Virus record (IMG/VR): IMGVR_UViG_3300047510_001046
Coordinates: 1-37,134 of that record
Strand: one strand, 5' to 3'
Origin: a virus
DNA: 37,134 nt
The position numbers and the translations under genes were made by a program. Below the pieces are notes generated by a model. It saw only the letters and a list, made by a program, of their open reading frames with translations. It had not been told where the DNA came from and made no database searches. This document shows positions 24,201 through 34,700 of this stretch, piece by piece; within the stretch, counting starts at the first letter, position 1; every line of letters begins with the position of its first letter.

Positions 24201-24734
24201 AATTATCTTACTGCTAGTACCTTTCAATTAGTTGCCGCTAATGCTGTAAATGAAGGTTGGCAGTTTGTAAATGATGATGGGTTTACAGTACTAGAAATTG
24301 GTGCAGAAACAAGTGCAAGAAATGTATGGATTAATGCTGGCAATCTTAGTGTTGGTGTAGCATCTCCTCAAGAAAAGATTCACGTTGCTGGTAATATAAG
24401 AATTGATGGTGGTAGCACTGCAGCAATTTTACAAACAAATAATGCAACAGCTGCAGAAGCTGGTACTACTTACAGAACATTTACTACTGCTGATCACTAT
24501 GCAGTATTTGTAGATTATGTAGTTTATGATGCTGGTAGAAGTAATATGAGAACTGGAACATTCCGTGCTGTATGGACTACTGGTGATGTTGTATATACAG
24601 ATGTGTCAACAGTTGATCTTGGAGCAACAGATAATGTTACTCTGACTGCGGCAATTAGCGGTGCAAACGTTAACTTAATAGTGACAGGACCTGCTGATTA
24701 TACTTTGAAGTATAGTTTGAAGGTTATAAAATAA
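21234..24734 (+). CDS. Large tail fibre protein with GxVGIGTTSP repeats, 1166 aa
   Basis: The N-terminus (KKFYSDIEALCGFTVAGTTS) is followed by fibre modules such as TTKLATTAFVKAQGYLTAE and LFTVTDDLSDSLFSVNTIAG. From about residue 400 there are eight copies of a VGIGTTSPxxKLxV unit spaced by variable beta segments of about 60-150 residues. The protein ends in a beta domain (about 1085-1166) and lacks the S74 chaperone, unlike the next two fibres. The variable segments between repeats are probably exposed and could bind surface glycans. It is likely a distal or side fibre subunit. A clear example of a mosaic host-range gene. Confidence 0.85.
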   Translation: MKKFYSDIEALCGFTVAGTTSLSTATGITVATSDNSTKLATTAFVKAQGYLTAEVDTLDTVTDRNSITTNSIGVGAVNIIGTTAGAELLTVDGTFGRLFTVTDDLSDSLFSVNTIAGLPVIEVFADNTINLGAFSNPITIDGSSNIVIPGTITASGYNNTNWNTAYNDRIVSAAVSGTTTKTLTLTQTDGGTISTSWTDINTDTDGYISNVSLVGSTLSFTSVGSAFSGIIDLSTLTPTVRTVFETVKNVSGATILKGTPLAVVAGQTSGNVSDVIPADAADPAKMPAIFIANQNIADEAEGEAVLFGNLTGVNTSAYTSGTTVYVAPGGGWTATKPVHPNLIQNLGVITKQHATNGAGIVTGVGRANSLPNLTAGKIWVGSATYPIESTTVHVDEANGRVGIGTTSPAQKLHVVGNTTITGVTYTDIVQTYSGASIDFRHQDASVVMRVDTANARVGIGTTSPTDKLQVVASTYNGITITTPDVATFKMRSSGGGTTNWGFATTNLAASDFGIYESNSTGGDPINAGTARLYFKTGGNVGIGTTNPSYKLQVNAAGEGLYVIGANTAPYTQTIASFVYGGNGNSINIENQGGKASIQARAGASSMDLLLNADGSNVGIGTISPTTKLHVVGTVTATAIQLNTGSGDYYINGSSNILRIGSLSTANKIQLELFHATNPVSLGIAYNGGQALPYIESVHPSYDVNTHLLFKPGGGETWRIGSHGSNHVYASAFAIKPASNNYDFYLANSSGTALFYSDTSTGNIGIGTASPDVKLSVAPSTDVSAKIGYAFIGKGTDAGLSGWAAFGNINMQAANQIALTQDGNGLTVLNAASGQNIRFRIANADKAIIDSSGNVGIGTTSPAFKLDINGASNSSPFRVLSTNTTSLRTFFEATSGNVEQHFLYTGNQDWVLGLDKADSNKFKLASADDGFASAKLTVTTSGNVGIGIATPTNKLQVANGNMSITTGYSFILADTDTNWRLGRNIIVESGNYLTASTFQLVAANAVNEGWQFVNDDGFTVLEIGAETSARNVWINAGNLSVGVASPQEKIHVAGNIRIDGGSTAAILQTNNATAAEAGTTYRTFTTADHYAVFVDYVVYDAGRSNMRTGTFRAVWTTGDVVYTDVSTVDLGATDNVTLTAAISGANVNLIVTGPADYTLKYSLKVIK
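22426..24384 (+). repeat. Eight VGIGTTSP-type repeat units in the 1166-aa fibre
   Basis: Units begin near 22426, 22594, 22842, 23076, 23514, 23788, 24052 and 24339. Each encodes G-N/R-V-G-I-G-T-x-x-P-x-x-K-L-x-V. Several keep the same synonymous codons, such as GGCAACGTCGG at 23788 and 24052, which stand out as GC-rich against the AT-rich gene. Confidence 0.8.
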
Positions 24735-24771
24735 AACTAACTCCTTTGGATAGGGAAAAAGGAACAATAAG

Positions 24772-27700
24772 ATGGCAAATGAATTTATAGCTCGCAATGG
24801 TATAATTGCAAAAGATAACTCCACTATTACAGGCACACTTGCTGTTAGTGGAAATATCACAATGGGTGGCGTTATTGTCGCCACTAGAACATGGGTAACT
24901 GGCACAGCCTTAATAGGTTATGCTACAGAATCTTATGTTACAACAGCTATTAACAATCTTATTGATTCCGCACCAGGAGCTCTTGATACACTTAATGAAT
25001 TAGCTGCTGCTTTAGGAGATGATCCTAATTTTGCAACTACTGTAACTACTAGCATAGGTACTAAAGTATCTAAAGCTGGTGATACAATGACCGGCAACAT
25101 TAACTGGGGTACTTCAGACCGAGGTCTTACCTGGGTAATGAACACTGATGGAGCTTACATTAAGTTTTTTAATACCGGTGATGGTGATACTAACTCAAGA
25201 TTAGAATACGGTACTTCTGATAACGGTAATGAGTTCCACAGATGGATGGTGAGTACCGCAGAAGAAATGACCCTTAAGTCAGATGGTCTTCGTGTTACTG
25301 ATTCTATTTGGATGGGTGGTAATCTTGTTGCTACTCAAGCATGGGTTAACTCTCAGAATTACCTTACTACGGTTCCTGATGAATATCTTACAGAGACTGA
25401 AGGCGATGCTCTGTATGCACCTATTAGTCATACTCATGCTGCTACTGATATTACTTCCGGTACACTAGCTGCTGCCAGACTTTCTGGTAACTATGCTATT
25501 AACGTTACAGGTTCTGCTGCTACACTTACTACAGCCAGAACTTTGACTATAGGTAATACAGGAAAAACATTTAATGGTGGAGCTGATGTAGCTTGGACTT
25601 TAGCTGAGATAGGTGCTTTTTCAGCAGTTGGGGGTACAATTAGTGGAGTAGTTACTATTGAAAGTACTAGTGATGGTATACTTAATCTTAAACAATTAGG
25701 TGTTGCTGGAACTGCTGGTGTTAAAAACGCTGCTTGGAATTATATTCAATTTCTTGATTCGGAAGGAGATAGGCAAGGTTACTTTGGTATAGACTCGTCT
25801 GGTAATTTTCAATTTGCTTCAGAGATTACAGGATTAGCTCTTATTGGTGGTGATATTATTGCAACTAGACCCTGGGTAACTTCTCAAAACTATATTACAG
25901 CATCTGCTTCTATTACAGGTAATGCAGCAACGGCGACTACTTTACAAACAGCTCGTACATTAACTATAGGCAATACAGGTAAGACATTTAACGGATCTGC
26001 CAATGTATCTTGGAGCCTTGCTGAAATAGGAGCACAAGCTGCTTTAACAAATCCAGTAACTGGTACTGGAACTACTAATTACTTACCTAAGTTTACAGCA
26101 GCAAGCACTATTGGTAACTCACAGGTGTTTGATAATGGTACCAACGTTGGCATTGGGACGACTAGTCCTGCTGGCATATTTGAAGTTTTTGAACAAGGAA
26201 CAGGAAGAACAAGAGGTGACCTATTAGTTGATTCAACTAATAGATATACAATAGTTGGTAGATTAAGTTCAACTACTGGAGATGTTAGTAGTTTTAAAGT
26301 AAGAGATAGACTTGATAGGGCTTATTTTGATGTAAATACTGCTTCTAAATATATTTCATTTAATCCTGAAATTGGGGACATAACTATGCAGATTGCATCA
26401 GGTTATGGATTCAAAGTAAATACTAGTCAGTTTATTGTTAATGCTACTAATGGCAACGTCGGTATTGGGACGACTTCATCCATTAGTAACTCGTTGTTAA
26501 ATGTTGGTGGAGGTATAAATACGACTACTGGAATTATAGGCTATAATACGGCAGATTGGTTTACTTTAAATGGTAAAACTCAACCGCATTATGGTTTTAA
26601 CTTAATTCCAACATCGAGTAGTCCAATAGGAATATCTGGATATTTTGGAATCTCATTAGCTACAGAGGGCTCCGAGCGCATACGCATTTTAGGCAACGGC
26701 AACGTAGGTATTGGGACGACGTCGCCTTCATATAAGTTAGACATTTCAACAGCCCAATCTATAAGAGTTACTGGCGCATCAACTGGATATACTCAAGGGT
26801 CTATTATATTCCAATCTTCAACAACCGATACCCCTGAGGCAAGAGGATTAGGTGTTTATCTTTTTAATGAAGGAACCGATGCTACTTGGTTTTATGGTAC
26901 TGGATATGGAGCTGGTGACACGTTTTTAATAAATAGAAAATCAGGAGCAACATATCAGGCTTCTGCCGCTGCACCAGGAGAATCATCTAACTTTTTTGCA
27001 ATTACAAATGCAGGCAACGTAGGCATTGGTAAAACAAATCCAGCTACAACGTTAGATGTTAATGGTGTTACTACTGCTAATGGTCTTATTATATCTGGAG
27101 GAGCTGCTGTAGAAGATGCTATAAATATTACTAATGGTAGACTTACACTTGGAGGTCATAATAATGGTGCTGGAGTTTGGTATGAAGATATTGCTGGAGC
27201 AAGTGAGTGGTTTGTAGGTCTTTCTGCAGATGATGTTAACTATAGATTTTACAACGCCCCTGCTGCTACTGATAGAGTTGTTATTTATGCAAACGGTACT
27301 GTACAGTTTAATGCATATGGAGCTGGTTTACTTAGAACTAATGCTAGTGGTTCAATTACCGTAGATACTAATACTTACTTAACTGGTATAACAGCAGCTC
27401 AAGTTCATGGAGCAATTTATACTACTGGCGGTGATGCAAATACATACACCACTTTTGGTATATACAGAAACTATGCTGTAAACGGTCCAGTTGCTGGACA
27501 CACTACAATTTTTAACGTAATGCAATACGATGGAAACTATGGTTTCCAGCTTGGTGCAGATACGACATCATCGGCAGATGGTTTATACTTTAGAAGTAAA
27601 GATGCCACTATTGGTACTTGGAAGCAAGTAGCATCTAGACAATGGGTTACTGCACAAGGATATGCAACTACAGGATATGTAGACACGGCAATTGCAAATC

Positions 27701-30700
27701 TTGTAGACACAGCACCTGATGCGCTAAACACTCTTAACGAGCTTGCTACTGCACTTGGTGATGACCCCAACTTTGCTACTACAGTAACTAATAGTATTGC
27801 GGGTAAGGTCTCCAAGTCTGGAGATACAATGACTGGAACACTTACGCTGTCTTATGCGTATCCAAGAATAAATCTTACTGATACAGACAACGACTCTGAC
27901 TACTCCATTATAAATGATGATGGAACATTCAGTATTTACGATGTCAATAATAACTCTCATAGACTAAGAATATCTGCAGCTGGAGCTGTGACATTAGTTG
28001 GAACAATTAATGCGTCTAACTTCAGTGGTACTTCTTCTGGCACTAATACAGGAGACCAAACCACCATCACCGGTAATGCAGGTTCCGCTACAGTATTACA
28101 GACAGCACGTACACTTACAATTGGTAATACAGGTAAATCATTTAACGGTAGTGCTAATGTATCGTGGACATTAGCGGAAATTGGTGCACAGCCCGCTGGT
28201 TCTTATTTAACTGCTGAGGCTGATACTCTAGCCACAGTTACTGCTAGAGGAGCTAGTACAAGTACAGCTGTTACTTTTAATGGCGGTGTTAATCTTGCTC
28301 CAGACACAGGTATAAGAAAAGCGGGTGATAACTGGATTATTGGATATTCTACCTCTCTTCCTGGAATTGCAATTGGTTCAGGAACAGTAACTGATAAAGT
28401 AAGTATTAGTTCTGGAGGAACACAAAGAGTTTGGTTTGATACAAACGGCAATGTGGGTATTGGTACTGCTAGTCCCGGTTATAAACTTGATGTAGCAGGA
28501 GATATTAATTTTACAAGCACATTAAAGTTTGGAGGAACAACAGTACTTTCTAATAGCGGTGCTGATGTCTATGCAAATATTCGTGTAATAAGGAATGAAT
28601 CTACCGCACTCAACGATGGAATGTACATCGGCTACAATAATTCAGGTGGCGCTAGTGGGCATTTAAGATTTTACGCTAATGGTACTAATGAACGGATGCG
28701 TATTGACGCATCAACTGGCAACGTCGGCATTGGTACGACGTCGCCAAGTACGAAGTTGGAGGTTGGAAACTTCCTTGATGCTGTTACCAATAAAATAACT
28801 GTAGCCGCTAGGTATGAATACGAGCCTGAGTTCAACTTTAGGCTTGGTCAATCAGGAACCAACCTTGATTGGATAGGCGCTGTTATATCATCTGGTGATG
28901 ATGGTAACTACAATGGTAAGATATTATTCAAGACTGCAAATGCAGGGAGGGATACTCCTACTACTAAGATGGTTATTAAGGCCAGCGGCAACGTCGGCAT
29001 TGGTACTACTAGTCCAATTTACAAACTACAAGTTGCCGGCTCTGCCTATGTAAATGGAGGTACTTTATTTATTGACTCAGGACAATACTTGAGATGGGGC
29101 AACAGTAATCAAGGAATTGTAGGGGAAAATGATAGTCACGTTTCTATAGTTTCTGGAGGTTCAACAAGACAAACAATTTATGCAGATGGACGCACTTACT
29201 TCCCTGGTCTTGATCTTTCTATTTCTAACGTAAACAGTACAGGAAGTGCCAACTACTTCAGAGGAGATGCTGCACATTTTGTATTGGGTACAGGAGGAAC
29301 TCTTTATCTTAACTATTCTAATACTTCTGGTACTACTTATATTTTTGGTACTACATACATCAACAGCAACGTAGTATGGCACGCAGGTAATGACGGAGCT
29401 GGAACTGGACTTGATGCTGACTTATTAGATGGACAACAAGGTTCATACTACCTTGACTGGACAAACGTTACTAACAAACCAGATCCTACAATTACTCTTG
29501 CTGGTGCTGTAACAGGTGCAGCTACTATGACCGATCTTGGTAATATTACTATTACTACTACGGCTACTTCTGATCCTGTTCTTACACTTGCGGGTGATGC
29601 TACAGGTAGTGCAACATTTACCAATCTTGGTAATGCTACTCTTACGGTAACGGTTGTTGATGATAGTCACACCCACGACGGTAGATATTACACAGAAGCA
29701 GAATCAGATGCTCGTTTTGTAAATGTTACCGGTGATACTGTTACTGGTGATCTTACAGTATCTGGAGCAGCTCTTGGTGTAATTAGTACAGCAGCCGGAT
29801 CAGATGCGTTTTATGTAGATGGTGTAAACGGTAGATTGTTTACTGTAACAGATAGTCTTGATGATAGTCTGTTCTCTGTGAACACAGTTGCCGGTCTTCC
29901 AGTTATTGAAGCCTTTGCAGATAATACAGTAAATCTTGGACCATTTACAAATCCTGTAACCATTAGTTCTACCGGTACTCTGAGTATTGGTGGATTACAA
30001 GCGGCTACACAATCATATGTAGATACCGCTATTACTAATCTTATTGGTGGAGCTCCGGGTGCATTAGATACACTTAATGAACTTGCGGCAGCTATTAATG
30101 ATGATGCTTCTTATGCATCTACTATTACTTCTGCTCTTGCTCTTAAAGCACCGCTAGCTTCTCCGGCACTTACAGGTACACCAACTGCACCCACAGCAGC
30201 TACGGCTACTAACAGCACACAGATTGCTACCACTGCATTTGTTAAGGCTCAAGGATATATTACTGGGTATACTGAAACTGATACACTAGCCACTGTAACT
30301 GGAAGGGGTAATACAGCTAACAGTAGAATTATAATAAATAGTACAGGAGCCGCTGGCGCACCTACTTTAAGTGTAAATACTTCTACATCTTCAACATTTG
30401 TACATTCTCAAGAAAATCTAGCAGCAAATCTTACTGCTGGTCAACATAACATTATAGTTGTTGGTAAAACCGGGAATACTAAGAATAGTGGATATATTGG
30501 TTACTACTGGGCAGGTGCTGCATCAGATAGTAATTTTGTTACTATAGGACATTGGGGAGCGGATGATTTATTTAGAGTTTATGGTGACGGTAGGGCAACA
30601 GTAGGTACAAATACTGTTTGGCATGCTGGTAATGATGGAAGTGGAAGTGGTTTAGATGCTGACTTACTAGACGGTCAACAAGGATCTTACTATCAACCAG

Positions 30701-31740
30701 CCTCTACAGCTATAACAACTTCTAATATTGGATCTCAGAGTGTATCATACGCAAGTAGTGCAGGCAGTTCTGGGTATGCTTCTTATACACCACGTGTTGC
30801 TATTGAAGATACACGTGCTGCTCAAAGGACTCCTAATGACTATGAGGATTACCGTGCAAGTTGGGAATTTACAAACCAAATAACTGGAATAAGTGACTGG
30901 CATAGTGCAATGACTTTGCAAGGATGGCATGATAATTATTCCGCTTGGCAAATAATTGGAGGTTCTAGTACGTCAGCGCACGAAAACTGGTATTTAAGGA
31001 GTGGTAATGTTACTACTTGGAATCCTGTTCGTAGAATTTGGCATTCAGGAGATTTTACATCAAGTAATGTAAGTAACTGGAACACCGCATACGGATGGGG
31101 TAACCACGCCGGTTTATACTTACCAATTGGTGGAGGTAACGCTACAGGATGGGTATCATTCTCATCATCTACTCAAGGAACGCCAATTATAAAGGCTGTC
31201 CAACAGGATAGCTCATCCGGTTATTATTTGTTTCAGGGTGTTACCGGAAGTTCTGAAGTGTTTAGAGTTGAACGGACTGGTAACATTGTTACTAGTGGAA
31301 CTCTTTCTGCAAGCGGTTACAACAAATCAAACTGGGATGCCGCACATTCTTGGGGTAACCACGCTGATTACGCATACTGGAACACAGATTCAGTAGATGC
31401 GAAGAACGTGCAATCAGCTGAAGTAGTATTTGCTGGTAACGTAACAGTAGAAGGAACATTTACAGAAAGCTCTTCTATCCGCTTTAAGGAGAATATTGTA
31501 GATCTAGAATCATCTACTAAAAAAGTAGAACAACTACGCCCAGTACGATATAATAAGATTGGTGTAGAAGAAGAGGAAATTGGTCTTATTGCAGAAGAAG
31601 TTGCAGAGATTTATCCAGAAGTTGTAACTTATAATGAAGAGGGTCAACCGAGTGGTGTTAACTACACTAGACTATCAGTAATTTTACTGAAGTCTGTACA
31701 AGAACTTGCTGAAAGAATCAACAAATTAGAAAACAAATAA
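24772..31740 (+). CDS. Giant tail fibre protein with S74 chaperone, 2322 aa
   Basis: The protein is a chain of modules: three copies of a 'APGALDTLNELAAALGDDPN ... SKAGDTMTG' unit (about residues 60-115, 980-1025, 1755-1800), three of a TARTLTIGNTGKTFNGSANV unit, seven VGIGTTSP units, two WHAGNDGxGxGLDADLLDGQ units, and HTHDGRYYTEAESDARF, a known phage tail repeat. The last 90 residues form a Peptidase_S74 intramolecular chaperone (SSIRFKENI with the Ser-Lys pair, then EIGLIAEEVAEIYPEVV), which trims itself off after helping trimer folding and ends in a coiled coil (LAERINKLENK). AAAGGA eight bases before the ATG is one of few Shine-Dalgarno-like sites. It is likely the main receptor-binding fibre. 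Confidence 0.9.
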   Translation: MANEFIARNGIIAKDNSTITGTLAVSGNITMGGVIVATRTWVTGTALIGYATESYVTTAINNLIDSAPGALDTLNELAAALGDDPNFATTVTTSIGTKVSKAGDTMTGNINWGTSDRGLTWVMNTDGAYIKFFNTGDGDTNSRLEYGTSDNGNEFHRWMVSTAEEMTLKSDGLRVTDSIWMGGNLVATQAWVNSQNYLTTVPDEYLTETEGDALYAPISHTHAATDITSGTLAAARLSGNYAINVTGSAATLTTARTLTIGNTGKTFNGGADVAWTLAEIGAFSAVGGTISGVVTIESTSDGILNLKQLGVAGTAGVKNAAWNYIQFLDSEGDRQGYFGIDSSGNFQFASEITGLALIGGDIIATRPWVTSQNYITASASITGNAATATTLQTARTLTIGNTGKTFNGSANVSWSLAEIGAQAALTNPVTGTGTTNYLPKFTAASTIGNSQVFDNGTNVGIGTTSPAGIFEVFEQGTGRTRGDLLVDSTNRYTIVGRLSSTTGDVSSFKVRDRLDRAYFDVNTASKYISFNPEIGDITMQIASGYGFKVNTSQFIVNATNGNVGIGTTSSISNSLLNVGGGINTTTGIIGYNTADWFTLNGKTQPHYGFNLIPTSSSPIGISGYFGISLATEGSERIRILGNGNVGIGTTSPSYKLDISTAQSIRVTGASTGYTQGSIIFQSSTTDTPEARGLGVYLFNEGTDATWFYGTGYGAGDTFLINRKSGATYQASAAAPGESSNFFAITNAGNVGIGKTNPATTLDVNGVTTANGLIISGGAAVEDAINITNGRLTLGGHNNGAGVWYEDIAGASEWFVGLSADDVNYRFYNAPAATDRVVIYANGTVQFNAYGAGLLRTNASGSITVDTNTYLTGITAAQVHGAIYTTGGDANTYTTFGIYRNYAVNGPVAGHTTIFNVMQYDGNYGFQLGADTTSSADGLYFRSKDATIGTWKQVASRQWVTAQGYATTGYVDTAIANLVDTAPDALNTLNELATALGDDPNFATTVTNSIAGKVSKSGDTMTGTLTLSYAYPRINLTDTDNDSDYSIINDDGTFSIYDVNNNSHRLRISAAGAVTLVGTINASNFSGTSSGTNTGDQTTITGNAGSATVLQTARTLTIGNTGKSFNGSANVSWTLAEIGAQPAGSYLTAEADTLATVTARGASTSTAVTFNGGVNLAPDTGIRKAGDNWIIGYSTSLPGIAIGSGTVTDKVSISSGGTQRVWFDTNGNVGIGTASPGYKLDVAGDINFTSTLKFGGTTVLSNSGADVYANIRVIRNESTALNDGMYIGYNNSGGASGHLRFYANGTNERMRIDASTGNVGIGTTSPSTKLEVGNFLDAVTNKITVAARYEYEPEFNFRLGQSGTNLDWIGAVISSGDDGNYNGKILFKTANAGRDTPTTKMVIKASGNVGIGTTSPIYKLQVAGSAYVNGGTLFIDSGQYLRWGNSNQGIVGENDSHVSIVSGGSTRQTIYADGRTYFPGLDLSISNVNSTGSANYFRGDAAHFVLGTGGTLYLNYSNTSGTTYIFGTTYINSNVVWHAGNDGAGTGLDADLLDGQQGSYYLDWTNVTNKPDPTITLAGAVTGAATMTDLGNITITTTATSDPVLTLAGDATGSATFTNLGNATLTVTVVDDSHTHDGRYYTEAESDARFVNVTGDTVTGDLTVSGAALGVISTAAGSDAFYVDGVNGRLFTVTDSLDDSLFSVNTVAGLPVIEAFADNTVNLGPFTNPVTISSTGTLSIGGLQAATQSYVDTAITNLIGGAPGALDTLNELAAAINDDASYASTITSALALKAPLASPALTGTPTAPTAATATNSTQIATTAFVKAQGYITGYTETDTLATVTGRGNTANSRIIINSTGAAGAPTLSVNTSTSSTFVHSQENLAANLTAGQHNIIVVGKTGNTKNSGYIGYYWAGAASDSNFVTIGHWGADDLFRVYGDGRATVGTNTVWHAGNDGSGSGLDADLLDGQQGSYYQPASTAITTSNIGSQSVSYASSAGSSGYASYTPRVAIEDTRAAQRTPNDYEDYRASWEFTNQITGISDWHSAMTLQGWHDNYSAWQIIGGSSTSAHENWYLRSGNVTTWNPVRRIWHSGDFTSSNVSNWNTAYGWGNHAGLYLPIGGGNATGWVSFSSSTQGTPIIKAVQQDSSSGYYLFQGVTGSSEVFRVERTGNIVTSGTLSASGYNKSNWDAAHSWGNHADYAYWNTDSVDAKNVQSAEVVFAGNVTVEGTFTESSSIRFKENIVDLESSTKKVEQLRPVRYNKIGVEEEEIGLIAEEVAEIYPEVVTYNEEGQPSGVNYTRLSVILLKSVQELAERINKLENK
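26140..29030 (+). repeat. Seven VGIGTTSP-type repeat units in the 2322-aa fibre
   Basis: Units begin near 26140, 26451, 26696, 27011, 28444, 28717 and 28984. GGCAACGTCGG recurs exactly at 26453, 28720 and 28987, with GGCAACGTAGG at 26698 and 27014. GTC and ACG codons used here are otherwise sparse in these genes. Confidence 0.8.
31465..31740 (+). other. Peptidase_S74 domain of the 2322-aa fibre
   Basis: The domain begins at SSIRFKENI, where the first Ser and the Lys five residues later correspond to the Ser-Lys dyad that self-cleaves. It continues through RPVRYNKIG and GLIAEEVAEIYPE and ends in a short coiled coil. Cleavage would release about 90 residues. Confidence 0.8.
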
Positions 31741-31741
31741 G

Positions 31742-34700
31742 ATGGCTGTTTTATTAACCGGAACAACAATTGGTGGACACAGTGCAATACATGCTGGTAA
31801 CTTAGCTACACACGGTATTATTACTACTAGTAATATTAGCTCGTCTGCTCTTTCTCTTAGTGGTGGTACTTTAACAGGTCAGTTGAATCTTCACGCTGGA
31901 TCTTATGAAGGTTCTATTGTATTTGGAAGTCAATCTGTTTGGAGAACCGGAATACGTCAGCACGATGACGGTGATGCTGAATTAAGAATCTGGGCAAAGA
32001 ATGCAAATGGAATGATATTTATTGCCACCGGATATGATGGAGAGCCAGCAAGCATTTCTAGACCTACTGATGGTTTAGCAATTCAAGGAAATAAACTTGG
32101 CATTGGTGACTTTAGTGCAGCAGACCCTTTATACAAGCTTCACGTTAAAGGAGACATTTACGCAAATGGTGGTTGGGTAAGAGTCTCTGGTTCAGAAGGT
32201 CTTTATTTTGAGTCGTATGCTGGAGGCTGGAGAATGACAGACTCTACTTGGATTAGAGCGTATAATGACAAAAATATTTATACCGGTGGTAGTATTGAAG
32301 CTGGTGGATCGGTTAGGGCTGATTCTGGTATTTTAGATTCAAACAGAAGATTTGTAATTCCCGGTGGAGCATCTACTGTAAATCATCCATCTGGAACAGG
32401 TGGGGCCATTAGAATTAATCTACCTACAGCAGCGTATGGAATAAATACTATGATGAGTATGACTGTGCAAGTATATGAGTATAGCACAGGTCAGTCGTTT
32501 ACTATTAGATGTGGTGGATACAATTACTATACTCACGATTGGTATAATGTATTTGCATACCTTTTAAATGATTCAGGTAAAGGTGCTGATGTTCCTGTAT
32601 ACTTTGGTAACAATGGAACAAGAGATGTTATTTGGATTGGAGAGCCGGGTTGGTCTTGGACTTACCCTAACGTATTTGTAACAGATTTTCAGGCAGGGCA
32701 TTCACAATCTGAATATTGGAAAACCGGATGGTCTATTTCTTTTGATACAGCTGCTCGTACTAATGTTTCAGCATCAAGAACAGCATACAGACAGATTGAT
32801 ACCGGAACGATTGGTTCTCAGTCAGTAAACTATGCTGCATCTTCTGGTTCTACATCTGGTAACGCTGCTACCGCTACAACATTAGCTACAGCACGTACTT
32901 TAACAATTGGAGCAACAGGTAAGACTTTCAATGGTTCAGCTAACGTCAGTTGGACCTTAGCGGAGATTGGAGCTCAGGCTGCAGGTTCTTACTTAACTGC
33001 TGAATCGGATACACTTGCAACTGTTACTGGTAGAGGTGCTACAACTGCATCTCAACTAAGTTTTACCAAAACTGATGACCACGCTATATCGGTAGGTACA
33101 ATTAGAGGTAGGGCGGTTGGTTCTCAAACTGGTGAATTTATTCATTTATATGAGCGAGTTCATATTGGTAGCCCAAGTGGTTGGGGCGCAGCTAATACAG
33201 CAGCACCATCTTATGGATTGTCTGTGTATGGTGGTGCAACGATTGGATATGGAAATAGTGGTGGTTTAACTGTAACAGGTACATTATCAGCAACTAACTT
33301 TAGTGGAACATCAAGTGGCACAAACACTGGCGACCAAACTACTATTACTGGAAATGCTGGTAGTGCTACTGTTTTACAGACGGCCAGAACTCTTACAATT
33401 GGTGCCACTGGAAAGAACTTTAATGGAAGTGCAAATGTTAGTTGGACATTAGCAGAGATAGGCGCTCAAGCGGCTGGAAGTTATGCTGCTGCTTCACATA
33501 CTCACGATGACAGATACTATACTGAAACAGAAATTGATTCACAAATTAGCAATAGGTTATATCAGGTAAGTGTAGGGACATTTAATGTCAATGACTTCAA
33601 TGGTACAGGACTCTATAGGGGCTCTACAGGTAACTGGTCAAATAGACCAACGGTAGTTCATAACGGAGGAGCGGTACTTCAGATAGACACACACCCTGGA
33701 AACTACCACTCTCAGTTATTTTTTGACACTGGTGGAGATAGATTGTATCTACGTAATGCAAATGCTGGTTCTTGGGGAGGCTGGAATACAATATTACATA
33801 GTGGAAACTATACTTCTTATTCTCCTTCTTTAACAGGTAGTGGTGCTTCAGGGACATGGTCTATCAACGTAACAGGTAGTGCAGGATCTGCTCCTAATGG
33901 AAGTAATATAAATCAGTTTTATGATGTAACGGCAGGAGTAGGAAATGGTTTAAGATTCTGGAGTGGAAGTGACTCATACAAAATAAGTATGGGTGTAGGT
34001 TCTTTGTATCAATATGGACCTGTTACTGACTACTCTATTAAGGCGCAAATGAATGATGGAGATACGGGTAGAGGATTTACTTGGGGAAGAATTAGCTATG
34101 CTCCTATTGCTGCTCTTAACTCTACTTCAGGAGATTTGCAGATAGCAGGTTCATTAAGAGCTGCTGGGCATTTATTTACTAGTTACAATGGTAACAATAT
34201 ATTACTAAGAACTGCTGATGCTGGAGGTGATGCAGGAATACTTGTACAAAATAGTAGTGGATCATTTAAATTCCAAATTTATGGTAACGGAAGTGATTAC
34301 GGCTTCTTAAACGGAAACTGGGCAGGTTGGGATATTAGAAAGACTATAAGTGGTGCAATGTATATGAATAATGACAATAGTTATTATTTACAAACAAATA
34401 GCACTTCTAACTTTGTTGCTCTTAACATCCAAGGTAATGCAGTAGTCCATGCAGGCAACATTGGGTCTCAATCAGTAAGTTACGCTACAACAGCAGGTAG
34501 TGCTGATCAAATAGATGGCTGGGGTTTTGTAAACACTGGAAGTAACAGTGCAACAAATGCTGATAGTATTAACAGTAACGGTATTTCTTACTACACTGGT
34601 GGTGTAGCAAACTTCTCAGGTAACTCTACTGATGGCGCTTTATACTCTCAGAGATATAGTGATAGCTGGCAACACCAAATTGCAGGTGATTACCGTTCTG

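Larger units (their letters stand above)
25521..33485 (+). repeat. TARTLTIGxTGKxFNGSANV modules across two fibre genes
   Basis: Five copies of a module encoding TARTLTIG-N/A-TGK-x-FNG then W-x-LAEIGA occur near 25521, 25945 and 28090 in the 2322-aa fibre and near 32880 and 33365 in the next fibre. They are highly similar at protein level and partly so at DNA level, so the two genes share exchangeable segments. Confidence 0.8.

Noticed and set aside
22426-29030. Regularly spaced repeats as a CRISPR array
   Set aside because: The repeats are in frame, encode a known fibre unit, have unequal spacing of about 150-1400 bases and vary in sequence.
19619-31000. Many antisense frames of 60-150 aa opposite the fibre genes
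   Set aside because: Repetitive Thr/Gly/Val codons on the plus strand leave few stops on the minus strand. No start signals, overlaps or family resemblance support them.
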